From Centrapalus pauciflorus (lineage: Eukaryota > Streptophyta > Magnoliopsida > Asterales > Asteraceae): a stretch of 64,000 nucleotides of DNA. Position numbers and translations under genes: made by a program. Of this stretch, positions 1-9,831 are shown one piece after another (within the stretch, counting starts at the first letter, position 1; the number at the start of each line of letters is the position of its first letter). Under the pieces are notes generated by a model. That model made no database searches. It saw only the letters and a program-made list of their open reading frames with translations, and was not told the origin of the DNA. Where the stretch lies: positions 62,001-126,000 of the forward strand of contig JAANYP010000818.1 in assembly GCA_020465985.1 (NCBI GenBank), in the 5' to 3' direction.

Positions 1-1059
1 ATGAAACAACTAGACACTATAAATATTTTACGGTCACTATTATAAATGTTATGTGTGTCTAAAAGTAAACAACAATCACGATAAAAGAAAACACATGTGG
101 CTGTAAGTAACTTATTGTCACGGTTTAATTTTTTACATGTGTCTAAAAGGAACAATAGTGACTTTAAAAGAAATATAATGTGACAATAAGTATTTAATGG
201 TCACGGATTGTATTGTTGTATGTGTCTAAAAGTTACCAATTGTCACGATTAGGAAGAAATAAGTAACTATAAATACTTTATGGTCACAGTTTTGTTTATT
301 ATATGTGTCTAAAAGTAAGCAATTGTCATGAATCAATGAATTATTTTGTGACTAAAATAATGGTATGGTCACGGTGTATTTATTTTTGTGTGTCAAAATG
401 TACCAATTGTCACGGTTTGATACTTTATGTATGTCGAATTGCAACTAATGGTCACATTTTAATTAATTATGTGTGTCTAAATGTACCGACGGTCACGGTT
501 TAATTGTTCATGCATGTCTAAATGTACCCAATGGCCACACTTAATAGTTTATGCGCGTCAAAATATAACCAATTGTCACGGTTTCATTCATGGGTTGTGA
601 TTAAATGTCTCAAATAGTTACGGTTTAGCTGATTATGTGTGTATAAATTTATCCAATGGTCACGATTAAATATTTGTGCGTCTTTAAATATACCAGGTGG
701 CCACAGTTTATTTGTTTATGCGTGTCTGTAAGAATGTTAACGCCACGGGTTAATTGTTTACGTGTGTCTAAATGTATCCAATTGTCATGGTGTTAAAAGA
801 GATTGAGACTAAAAATGTTTTATGGTCACGGTTACTAAAAAATATAGACCACAACTATATAGAAATTGTTACCATATAGCCACGGTTTTAGACAATGGCC
901 ACAATTTTACATACGATTTAGTCACGAAAATTAATTGTAGCCATAAGGTACCAAAAGTGATGCGACCTTTGGTCACGATTTGAATGAAAAATAAAATTGT
1001 GGCCAAAGGTCTATGGCCATGGTTTTTGAGCATGACGAATGACATATTTTGTACTAGTG
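1..1059. mobile_element. CACTA (En/Spm) DNA transposon, terminal and subterminal region
   Basis: The right boundary reads, on the minus strand, CACTAGTACAAAA, the hallmark terminus of plant CACTA transposons, ending at 1059. Inward of it lie many degenerate copies of a GTCACGG-type motif and a TGTGTCTAAA-type motif, as expected for the subterminal region that binds the transposase in this superfamily. The plastid sequence next to it starts with GGG (1060-1062), which could be the 3-bp target duplication; the other end is outside the window, so this is untested. No transposase coding is seen, so the copy may be autonomous or not. It inserted into the plastid-derived ndhK sequence, so it is younger than that transfer. 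Confidence 0.82.
30..835. repeat. Subterminal tandem array, 41.7-bp period, of the CACTA element
   Basis: The second C of the CAC(G) core falls at 37, 79, 121, 162, 204, 246, 287, 329 (T), 372, 413, 455, 496, 538, 579, 621, 663, 704, 746, 788 (T) and 829. That is 20 units spaced 41-43 bp. A second motif (TGTGTCTAAA) sits about 22 bp after the first in most units, so the two alternate at roughly 21 bp. Sequence between the motifs is poorly conserved while spacing is kept. Subterminal repeats are typical of CACTA elements; the phase regularity is my observation. Confidence 0.85.
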
Positions 1060-1402
1060 GGGGATGTTCAGTACCGATTCTTATAATACTGTTCGTGGAG
1101 TCGATAAGCTAATTCCTGTGGATGTCTATTTGCCGCGCTGTCCCCCTAAACCAAAAGCAATTATAGATGCTATAACAAAACTTCGTAAGAAAATATCTCG
1201 AGAAATCTATTCAGATAGAATGATGTCTTAGCGAGAGAATCGGTGTTTTACTACCAATCACAAGTTTCAGGTTGGGCATAGTATTCATACTGGAAATTAT
1301 GATCAAGGATTCCTTTATCAACCGCCATCTACCTCAGAGATTCCTCCTGAAACATTTTTCAAATACAAAAGTTCAGTATCTTCCCACGAATTAGTAAATT
1401 AG
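1060..1402 (+). pseudogene. ndhK: ndhK C-terminal fragment (plastid-derived pseudogene)
   Basis: The translation matches the C-terminal half of plastid NDH complex subunit K, the iron-sulfur (4Fe-4S) subunit of thylakoid NAD(P)H dehydrogenase: motifs VRGVDKLIPVDVYLP, CPPKP and ITKLRKKISREIY, ending SSHELVN and a stop at 1400-1402. The 5' part is missing because the CACTA transposon lies at 1059. There is an in-frame TAG just after REIYSDRMMS (about 1229-1231) and a Gly-to-Arg change before the CPPKP motif. It cannot encode a working subunit. Confidence 0.93.
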
Positions 1403-1513
1403 ACAGGATATTCCTTTGCACAGAATAAAAAGTCATGCTCAATCTTCAGAAACTTCAATTTCATCGTAAATCTGAAATACTTCTACAAAAAAATACGGGA
1501 GAGATAAAAAAAG

Positions 1514-1989
1514 ATGCAGGGTCATTTGTCTGCTTGGCTAGTTAAGCATGGGCTAATTCATAGATCTTTGGGCTTTGATTACCAAGGAATGGAGACTTTA
1601 CAAATAAAAGTCTGGGATTGGCATTCCATTGATGTCATTTTATATGTATATGGTTACAATTATCTCCGCTCCCAATGTGCCTATGATGTAGCACCAGGCG
1701 AACTATTAGTTAGTGTGTATCATCTTACTAGAATAGAGTATGGCGTGGATCAACCAGAAGGGGTATGCATCAAAGTATTAGCTCCGACGAGGGATCCGAG
1801 AATTCCGTCTGTTTTCTGGGTTTGGAAAAGTGTGGATTTCAAGAACGGGAATCTTATGATATGTTGGGAATCTCTTATGATAATCATCCACGTTTGAAAC
1901 GTATCTTAATGCCTGAAAGTTGGATAGGATGGCCTTTACGTAAGGATTATATTGCTCCCAATTTTTATGAAATACAAGATGCTCATTGA
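1514..1989 (+). pseudogene. ndhJ: ndhJ (plastid-derived pseudogene, frameshifted)
   Basis: A full-length match to plastid NDH subunit J (about 158 codons), from MQGHLSAWLVKHGLIHRSLG to the end NFYEIQDAH. The reading frame shifts once near 1837-1841 (about codon 109), consistent with loss of one base; the first frame then runs to a false stop at 1897 and the second carries the C-terminus to 1989. There are several substitutions as well. It lies 111 bp after ndhK and reads in the same direction, as in the plastid ndhC-K-J operon. Confidence 0.94.
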
Positions 1990-2668
1990 ATGATAAAAAA
2001 CTATATTGACTTCTACAATTCTATAGATTCAAGGTTCTATTCTAGATTAAACAGAGTAATTGAAGTCTCGTTTGTATTATGGTTTGTATTTTTATTATGT
2101 ATAGAATAGAAAATACAATAAAATTAGGGATTCATTGGGATTCTCAAATTTGGAAAATACTTATTTCGGATGAGCCAAGTCGATAGGAGGAACCAAATGA
2201 ATTCTGCAGCATCAACTTTGGCATGCACACATTAGTTAGGGGGAATTTAGAAAGTCAAGTAATGTAGGAGGAAGTGAAAAATGGAATCTAAAATAAAATA
2301 CAAATAAATGAAAAGAAATCGGATTTTTTTATTTGTACGGTATCTGAACTGAATCTTGTTTATTCGTATCCTTCAACTACTCTATTGAATCTTTCAAGCT
2401 TAACCTTCGAATATGTATATGTGTATGAAGTATTAACATTCTTTTTGAACCAGAGGAGAAATAAAAAAGAAGAGAAAATAGAATCTCATTTCTTTTACAT
2501 ACTTTGTATAATAAACTCTTTACCCCTCTATAAAAATCAAATAGATAAATTGATGGGGTATATCTCTATAGACCAGATGGATAATATGTATTTTTTATCT
2601 AGACTCGTAATGAATATGTATTCATATCAATTAATTGGTAGAATAGAGACTCATACAAATTTATCATG

Positions 2669-2741
2669 TGTCAGGAACCAGATTTGAACTGGTGACACAA
2701 GGATTTTCAGTCCTCTGCTTTACCAACTGAGCTATCCCGAC
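2669..2741 (-). tRNA. trnF-GAA: trnF-GAA, plastid-derived copy
   Basis: A 73-nt cloverleaf on the minus strand: acceptor GTCGGGA pairs with TCCTGAC, anticodon loop CTGAAAA (anticodon GAA, Phe), T-loop GTTCAAATC. Compared with the usual plastid gene, the D-stem has G to A (GGTAAAGC), giving a C-A mismatch, and the lower anticodon stem pair is a G-T wobble. It sits in nuclear DNA far from plastid promoters, so it is probably not functional. Confidence 0.9.
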
Positions 2742-3207
2742 TATTCCTGATGTCTCATCCCCATTTTCATTTTACTAGAGAACTTGGGTCTATGTCAATT
2801 GAAAGGGTATTACAAAGCCTCATCCAGGCCGTCAAAAGAACAACCTTGTAAGTTTCAGTATGAATAAAAATATCGATCGTGAATCATTCAAAAATCATTC
2901 AAATGGGGATTCCTTCCTCAAAGATGTTCATTTATACATGTATCATATATATCACATGTGATAAGACAACATGAGCGTAACATCCCTACTTTTCAATTAT
3001 ATGTAATTTACAATTTTAAGGACTTGATTGTTGTACTAATGGATGATTATATCAATTTAAGTTAATTTCGATCATAATATCGGTTTAAATAAGAAAATAC
3101 GAAGTTGAGGGGTATAATGTGCAAATAAGTTAAAGTGACAAATAAAAAGGGAATTAGAGTTCATAATTTCAAAACACACCCTCTCTCTACTCTCTGTCTC
3201 TCTAACC

Positions 3208-3210
<3 letters not shown>

Positions 3211-3255
<45 letters not shown>

Positions 3256-3267
3256 TCTCTCTCTCTC
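3211..3267. repeat. (CT)n microsatellite in E1 5' LTR
   Basis: About 57 bp of nearly pure CT. The 3' LTR has a shorter, interrupted tract at about 10034-10093. Short CT-rich runs at the same relative place also occur in S-C (40010-40065) and E6 (51541-51594), so a pyrimidine tract here looks like a shared LTR feature, perhaps in the promoter or leader region. Confidence 0.9.
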
Positions 3268-3756
3268 GGCTTCAATTCAAGGAACACAAGAACCATCAAT
3301 TTAAAGTACAAAAGTTTGGATTCAAGTAGCATTTAAAGAACAATAATTACTACAAGCTTCAAATCAAGGTAAACATCATTCAATATTTCGAATTTTTGAT
3401 GTTTTGGTTCGGTTTTTATGAGAACCGATTTCTAAGATTTATGATGCAAATGTTTATGCATGTTGAATGTTGTTATGGATTAGTTTAAATCGAGTATAGA
3501 TGATGCAACATACCAAATTTCAGAATCAGATTCAAAGTCTAAGTATGATTTTGAGATAAGTGTTTGTTTTTAGTGTGTGTGTTCATCGAGACTTGTAGAA
3601 AAATGGACTCAAATGGGTTATTTTGGTACATAAGTGTTATGTTATAAGTTGAAATAATGTATTTAAGTTCATATTTACAACTTTAGTTACTGAAACATGC
3701 AAAAATGGTCAAAAGGTGAATTCTAGAAAATATTGAAAATTTTGCTAAGTATGAAC

Positions 3757-4005
3757 TCGGTTCGGACCGGCATCCAAATTCGGACATGCATCCGAATTCG
3801 GACCTGTACCCAATCCGGACCACCATCAATTTCGGACCTACAGGGACTTCGGACCAATAGTAATTTCGGACCCCCACCCAATTCGGTCCAACAGTGATTT
3901 CGGACCTTGCCTAATTTGGTACCCATACCTAATTCGGACCACCCCTGTTTCGGACCATCTGCAATTCGGACCATCCGAATTTGGATGTGGTCCGAATTCA
4001 GATCC
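3757..4005. repeat. 17-bp-period TTCGGACC array in E1 5' LTR
   Basis: The CG of the motif lies at 3763, 3781, 3799, 3816, 3833, 3850, 3867, 3884, 3901, about 3918 (decayed to TG), 3935, 3951, 3967, and decayed units near 3982 and 3999. Intervals are 16-18 bp, mostly exactly 17. Spacers vary while the octamer is kept. Confidence 0.88.
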
Positions 4006-4952
4006 AATTATACTTAATTTTCAAAATTTAAGTTTTAAGCAATTACTGATATAAGTTCACTATTACACTTACTTGACAGATCATTGTGGTGTTATCAAAA
4101 CACACATTAATTCAGAGACACGACACACTGTACCAATCACTATGAGTAATAGATTATCATTCTAACATTTATTGTCTTTGCATTCACGCGTTTACAATTC
4201 AATGGCATGTTCACATTGTTCATTACATCAATTGGCACTCATGATTAATTTGTTGTTATGATGCACACTCGTACTTGACATGTAACACACATGTAGCCAA
4301 CGTTTATTTGAAAGTGCATCTATTTACATCATGCTTGCACTGCATGATCATTACTTCACAATCTGATGTGACTCGGACTGGGGCTGACAGCAGGCCACTG
4401 TCGGGGACTGATCATCCCACTCGTTATCCTGGTCAAGTTCGGCACATCCCCGATCAGCATTTGAACTGCCAACCCCATGCTTGCGCTGCATGGTTTTCAC
4501 ATACTACGAGGCTTACACTGCCTGTACACACATACATTGGGGCTTACACTGCCCATGGTTACACAATGCTTGTAAAGAAATATTTGTTGTTTGCATAATC
4601 TGTTATCTCACTAAGCAATTAGCTTACTATTGACTCACAATGTTTTCAGGCAAAGGCAAAGGTGTAGCTGGACCGTCTTCTTAGGCAATTCAATTCACAT
4701 CTCGGTGTCCTAGAAGCTACTTTGGTACATGGACGATATAGCTTTGGGGCTGGGATTTCATGACTTTAAAACAATTATGATGTTGTAATAGTTAGACTTA
4801 ATCATTGTAGACATGTACTTTCATTGCTTTAGTGTGGAACTGCTTAAATCTGATTTAAGTATTCAATTTCAATTATCATGTTATTCAATGGGTTGTTTGT
4901 TTATCCTGGTGATTCCAATTATACAATCAAAACAAGAGGTCGTCACAGAGTT

Positions 4953-4964
4953 TGGTATCAGAGC
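4953..4964 (+). other. E1 primer-binding site (initiator Met tRNA)
   Basis: TGGTATCAGAGC, complementary to the 3' end of plant initiator-Met tRNA, 5 bases after the LTR end. It is the usual primer site of plant chromoviruses. Confidence 0.93.
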
Positions 4965-5152
4965 ATTAGTTTGAGGTTTCAAGTGTCCGCGAGGACTTTG
5001 ACTCAAGCTTAGGTTATGATATTATAATGGACTCCTAGGAAATGATCCGAACTAAGATAGGATTGACATGCACACGGGGACAAATAAAGGGTAACTGTAC
5101 ACTTAGGACTTACAAATAAATGTTCTAAATATAAGTTGTTATATTTTAGAAC

Positions 5153-6300
5153 ATGTCAGGAGATTATATGACTCCTCAACAGTTGTTCTAGATGATGCAA
5201 GCTCTCATGGAACAGAACAATGAATTACAATCCAAAAGAATGGCTGAGCAGGCTCAGTCATTTGCAGACCAATTAAGGGCCAGAGATGAGGCCGAAGCGA
5301 AGCGTAAAGCGGATAAAAGAAAGAACAAAGAGCAACAACAGGATGATCAAGAGGAAAGACAAGGAGACACTGGGTCTTCTAACAAGTCAAGGAGTTGTAG
5401 ATTTAAAGACTTCAAAAGTAACGAGGCTGTTACTTTTGATGGAATTGGGGATGCTGTCACAGCATTGGAATGGATCACCACCACGGAGAGAACTTTCAGA
5501 ATCAGCGACTGTGCTGACAAGGACATGGTCCGCTTTGCAACCGCTATGTTTGCAAGGGACGCTGTTATGTGGTGGGAAGCAATGACACATGTGTTTACGA
5601 TGAAGGTAGTGTCACACATATCTTGGAATGAGTTCAAAGAAGTATTCTCTCAGCAATACTGTCCTACAGATGAGAACCGCCGTCTAGAGGCGAAGTTTCT
5701 GAATTTGACCCAAGGAACAAAGACGGTTACACAATATGCCATTGAGTTCACCCGTTTAAGCTTGTTCGCACCCAATCAAGTCGACACGGAAGAGAGATAG
5801 ATAGCCCGGTTTGAGGCTGGTTTAGACTATGAGATTCACCGAACCATGAGTGGGGTTCGTTATACAACGTTTGTTGGTTTGTTAGAGGCTGCTCGAAATG
5901 TAGAGCAAATTGTTCTGTTGTCTGGATACGTCATTGGTTCAACTGCCGCAGCACCGAATCAACCGTCACCGCCAAAAAGGCAGTGGGAGTCTGGATCATC
6001 TCGATTCTCTCCTCAATCCAATCAACCATCATCATCACCAAAGAAGGGAAGGCCCTTTTTCGGCCAGTTCTGAAATGAGAGACTGCAGGCGATGCAGGAA
6101 GGCGCACTCTGGGGAGTGCAAGACTCAAGACATGTACCGCTTCTGTTGTGGGCAGAAAGGCCATCACTGGGAGCATTGTCCTCGAAAAGATGATGCATGC
6201 TACAACTGCCACAGACTTGGCCATTTTGCAAGGGACTGCCCGAAACCCCCTCGAGATCAGAGTGTTCAGCAATCAACGACAAGATCTTCTACAGCTTCCA
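5153..6300 (+). pseudogene. gag: E1 gag
   Basis: Start ATG at 5153 (MSGDYMTPQQ). A charged N-terminal region is followed by the gag core (motifs RFATAMFARDAVMWWEAM, FSQQYCP and RRLEAKFLNLTQGTKTVTQY) and a zinc-knuckle cluster at 6084-6239. Knuckle 2 has lost its first Cys (TGC to CGC at 6138), knuckle 1 is atypical, and knuckle 3 (CYNCHRLGHFARDC) is canonical. In-frame TAG stops lie at 5189 and 5798, and the frame shifts near 6055. The gag forms the virus-like particle and binds RNA; this copy cannot be translated whole. Confidence 0.92.
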
Positions 6301-6936
6301 CTGCTCGCAGGGATCAATCTCAAAGGGCTCCAACAAGGGCATTCCAAATCACAGCTGAAGAAGCAAAAGATGACCCGGAGGTGGTCACTGGTACGTTCTT
6401 TGTTAATTCCATTGCTGCACGTATCTTGTTTGATTCCGGAGCCAATCGTTCGTTTGTCTCCACTACATTTGCTCGTCGATTCAATATGCCTACTTCCAAA
6501 CTGCAATTTGTACTTGACATAGAGACTGCTAGCAACATGTTAGTTAAAGCAGACAAGGTATATAGGAATTGCACATTACTTGTAGAGGATGTAGTGTTCA
6601 ACATAGACTTAATTCCCATGGAGTTCGGAGAATTTGATGTTATAGTAGGCATGGACTGGTTGGTTCATAATGAGGCCCAGATTGTATGTAAGAAAAGAAT
6701 GATTAAGATCACTACTCCAGAGGGCCGAGACATTTGTATCTATGGTGACAGACACAAAGGCGCCGTATGCCTTATTTCAATTGCAAAAGCCCGAAAGCAC
6801 GTTGCTAAAGGTTGTTCAGCTTACTTAGCCTATGCTGTCGATGCAAAGGCTGAAGTTCAATCTCCTTCTGCCGTTCCAGTCGTTTCTGAGTTTCCAGATG
6901 TCTTTCCAGAAGATATCTCGAGATTGCCACCTGATC
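6300..6936 (+). pseudogene. E1 protease domain
   Basis: Aspartic protease of the gag-pol polyprotein. The active-site motif LFDSGAN has its Asp at 6432 and the domain continues through IDLIPMEFGEFDVIVGMDWL. It is in one open frame with the end of gag and the start of RT up to a TAG at 7035. No break is seen within this domain. Confidence 0.9.
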
Positions 6937-7565
6937 GTCAAGTGGAATTCCGTATTGATCTCATTCCTGGAGCTGCTCCAATAACAAAGGCTCCTTATCG
7001 TTTAGCCCCTGCAGAAATGCAGCAAATGATAAAGTAGTTACAGGAGCTACTTGACAAAGGCTTTATCCGCCCAAGTTCATCTCCTTGGGGCACTCCTGTT
7101 CTGTTTGTCAAGAAAAAGGATGGCACATTGCGTATGTGCATCGATTACCGCGAACTCAATAAAGTGACAATCTAGAACAAGTATCCGTTGCCCCGGATTG
7201 ATGATCTCTTCGACCAGTTACAATGCGCAAGTTACTTTTCAAAGATTGATCTTCGTTCGGGTTATCATCAGCTCAAAGTACACCCAGATGACATTCCAAA
7301 GACGGCTTTCAGAACTCGTTACGGACACTACGAGTTTCTGGTAATGCCATTCGGTCTTACAAATGCGCCGACTGCTTTTATGGACCTCATGAATCAAGTC
7401 TGCCGGCCAATGCTCGACAAATCTGTCATCGTATTCAATGATGACATTCTTATCTATTTAAAGTCCAAAGAGGATCATGCTGCACATCTGCGAGAATTGC
7501 TAGAGTTGCTGCGCAAAGAGCGACTTTATGCCAAATTCTCGAAATGTGAATTCTGGTTGAGGCAG
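6937..7565 (+). pseudogene. E1 reverse transcriptase, 5' exon
   Basis: Gypsy RT: LPPDRQVEFRIDLIPGAAP, SSPWGTPVLFVKKKDG, MCIDYRELNK, YFSKIDLRSGYHQ and MPFGLTNAPTAFMDLMN. The catalytic box reads FNDD (7434-7445) where FIDD is usual; both Asp are kept but the Ile to Asn change is odd. Stops at 7035 and 7173 (both TAG) break the frame. The exon ends at Gln codon 7563-7565 (FWLRQ), where the intron starts. Confidence 0.92.
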
Positions 7566-7655
7566 GTACGTCTCAACATTCGAAACAAATTTTATGATCC
7601 TTATACTCACTTATGAACTCTTTGTTAACTTGCACTTACTCAATATACAACTCAG
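7566..7655 (+). other. Spliceosomal-type intron inside E1 RT (90 bp, phase 0)
   Basis: Begins GTACGT and ends CAACTCAG; it is AT-rich like plant introns. Reading through gives a stop at 7614-7616. Joining 7565 to 7656 gives FWLRQ followed by IQFLGHV, the exact continuation seen in intronless relatives (E2, E7). E3 has an 83-bp GT...AG intron at the same position and phase. Splicing itself is inferred, not seen. Confidence 0.82.
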
Positions 7656-8582
7656 ATCCAATTCTTGGGGCACGTGATATCTGGTGCTGGGATTGCTGTT
7701 GATCCTGCAAATATCGAAGCTATCCAGAACTGGGAATCACCTCGCAACGCCTCAGAAATTCGTAGCTTTCTGGGATTGGCTGGTTATTACCGCCGATTCA
7801 TCAAAGACTTCTCCAAAATCACCGTTCCGTTTCCAAACCTTACTCGCAAGAATGCAACCTTCTTTTGGAAAGAAGAACAACAAGCGGCTTTTGATTATTT
7901 GAAAAAGTTACTAAGTGAAGCACCAGTGTTAGCCCTGCCTAAAGGGAATGAAGACTTTGTTGTCTATACAGATGCATCAGGCATGGGTTTGGGTGTTGTA
8001 CTGATGCACAGAGGAAATGTCATAGCATACGCTTCCAGACAACTCAAACCACATGAGAAGGATTACTCCACTCACGACTTGGAGTTAACTGCTGTGACTT
8101 TCGCTCTCAAGCTACAGAGACACTACTTGTACGGAACCAAGTGTCAGCTCTACACCGATCATAAAAGTTTGAAGTACATATTCAGTCAGAAGGACTTGAC
8201 TATGAGGCAGAGAAGGTCAATGGAGATGATCAAAGACTATGACTGTGAAATTCTCTACCATCCAGGGAAAGCCAACGTAGTGGCTGATGCCTTAAGCAGA
8301 AAAGCGTACTGCATGGCATACTGCTATGCCTTGACTTCCACGATACTGACTTCAACAATCATAAATGATGTAAGGGCTGCTCAACTGCAAGCTCTAAAAG
8401 AGGAGAATGTTAAAGACGAGAACATTAGACTTCAACTGCCGTTAATGCAAGACGATGGAACTGGACTCAAAGTTGTGTATGGCAGAGTTCGGGTTCCTAA
8501 GTTCCGGAACATGCGAGAAGTAATTCTTGAAGAAGCTCACCAATCCAAATTCTCAATTTATCCTGGTAACACAAAAATGTAG
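7656..8582 (+). pseudogene. E1 RT 3' exon, RNase H and integrase N-terminus
   Basis: Opens with IQFLGHV and continues through the RT connection (FLGLAGYYRRFIKDFSKI), RNase H (VVYTDASGMGLGVVL, DLELTAVTFALK, YTDHKSLKYIF, NVVADALSRK) and a linker to the integrase zinc-binding His (EEAHQSKFSIYPGNTKM), where a TAG stops it at 8580. One uninterrupted frame of more than 300 codons. RNase H degrades the RNA strand of the hybrid during reverse transcription. Confidence 0.92.
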
Positions 8583-9794
8583 AACGACCTGAAAGCTGAT
8601 TTCTGGTGGCCAGGATTGAAAAGAGACGTTGGTCAATACGTGGAAAAGTGCAGAACTTGTCGTCTAGTCAAAGCGGAGTACCAACAGCCCTATGGTAGTA
8701 TGGAACCTCTTCCTATCCCAGAATGGAAGTGGGACCATATTATTATGGACTTCATAACCAAGCTGCCCAAAACAAGTCGTCAACATGATGCCATTTGGGT
8801 CATCGTTGACCGTCTGACAAACTCTGCTCACTTCATTCCCATTCAGGAAACCTATTCACTGGACCGTCTTGCCCAGATTTACGTGAATGAAATCGTCATT
8901 AGGCATGGTGTGCCTAAGTCTATTGTCTCTGACCGATATAGTAGATTTACTTCTAACTTCTGGGCTGCTATGCAAAACGGTCTTGGTACTCGTATCGCAA
9001 TGAGTACTGCTTACAGACCTCAATCTGACGGTCAAAGTGAAAGAACTATTCTGACTCTGGAAGACATCCTCAGAGCCTGTGTCATGGATTTGGGTGGTAA
9101 CTGGGACAATCACCTCCCATTGGTTGAATTCTCCTACAACAACAGTTACCATTCCACAATCAAAATGGCACCATTCGAGTTCCTGTATGGCAGAAAGTGT
9201 AGGACTCCAACTTGTTGGAGGGAAATAGGAGAAACTCCAATAGCTGGTCCTGCCTTATTGCAAGAAACCAGTGAAAAGATTCAACTCATTCGACAATGCA
9301 TGAAAACGGCACAAGATCGGCAAAAGAATTATCACGATCGCCGTCACAAAGCGATAGAGTTTCAAAAGGATGATTGGGTATACTTGAAGGTGTCCCCAAT
9401 GAAAGGTTTTACCAGATTTGTTAAGCGAGGAAAGCTATCTCGTCGATTTGTAGGACCCTTCCGGATACTAGAAAGAGTTGGAAATCAGTCCTATCATTTG
9501 GACTTGCGGGAGGAATTGTTAGGTGTTCACCCGGTCTTCCATGTTGGTTATTTAAGAAAGAGTCTGGTGCCTGAGAGGGAACCATGGACTGATCATTCTG
9601 AAGTTAAGATTGACGAACGGCTAAAGTTCGTTGATGAGCCGGAGTGTATTCTTGAAACAAAAGTCAAAAAGATACGGAACAAAGAGATCAAAATGGTGCT
9701 GGTCAAGTGGAAGCATCATAAGGGAGCTAATCATACTTGGGAATCGGAAGAAGACCTGAAGACTAAGTACCCAAGTTTGTTTAGCGCAGCATGA
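8583..9794 (+). pseudogene. E1 integrase core, GPY module and chromodomain
   Basis: Open from after the 8580 TAG to a natural stop at 9792. Zinc-binding KCRTC; catalytic core with Asp in IIMDFITKLPKTS, Asp in IVSDRYSRFTS and Glu in QSDGQSERT; GPY-type module (RRFVGPFRILERVGNQSY); C-terminal chromodomain (ECILETKVKKIRNKEI, VKWKHHKGANHTWE). Chromodomains of this class direct integration to heterochromatin. All three catalytic residues are present. Confidence 0.93.
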
Positions 9795-9831
9795 CTTCGC
9801 GGACGAAGTATAGGCATGGTGGAGCCAATGC

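Larger units (their letters stand above)
1060..2975 (+). other. NUPT: nuclear insertion of plastid DNA (ndhK-ndhJ-trnF-spacer)
   Basis: About 1.9 kb matches the plastid order ndhK, ndhJ, trnF-GAA and the trnF-trnL spacer, colinear and in the expected relative orientations (ndh genes +, trnF -). The ndh genes have an in-frame stop and a frameshift, so this is a decayed nuclear copy and not plastid DNA. The left side is cut by the CACTA element, and the right side stops in the trnL-trnF spacer where E1 begins. 1990-2668 is ndhJ-trnF spacer and 2742-2975 is trnL-trnF spacer; neither holds a gene. Confidence 0.93.
2976..4947 (+). repeat. E1 5' LTR
   Basis: Starts (C)GTAACATCCCTAC and ends GTCGTCACA directly before the primer-binding site. 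The first base is C where the 3' copy has T. It contains a CT microsatellite and a 17-bp-period TTCGGACC array. It matches 9832-11729 almost throughout, with one extra array unit and a longer CT tract here. Confidence 0.92.

Noticed and set aside
2669..2741. trnF as a functional nuclear tRNA gene
   Set aside because: It is part of a colinear plastid insertion, has a D-stem mismatch and is embedded among decayed plastid genes.
1060..2975. Contamination by true plastid DNA
   Set aside because: A stop in ndhK, a frameshift in ndhJ and a CACTA insertion show a decayed nuclear copy.
3072..3332. Minus-strand frame rich in Arg-Glu repeats (also 9928-10158)
   Set aside because: Product of the CT microsatellite read on the other strand inside the E1 LTRs.
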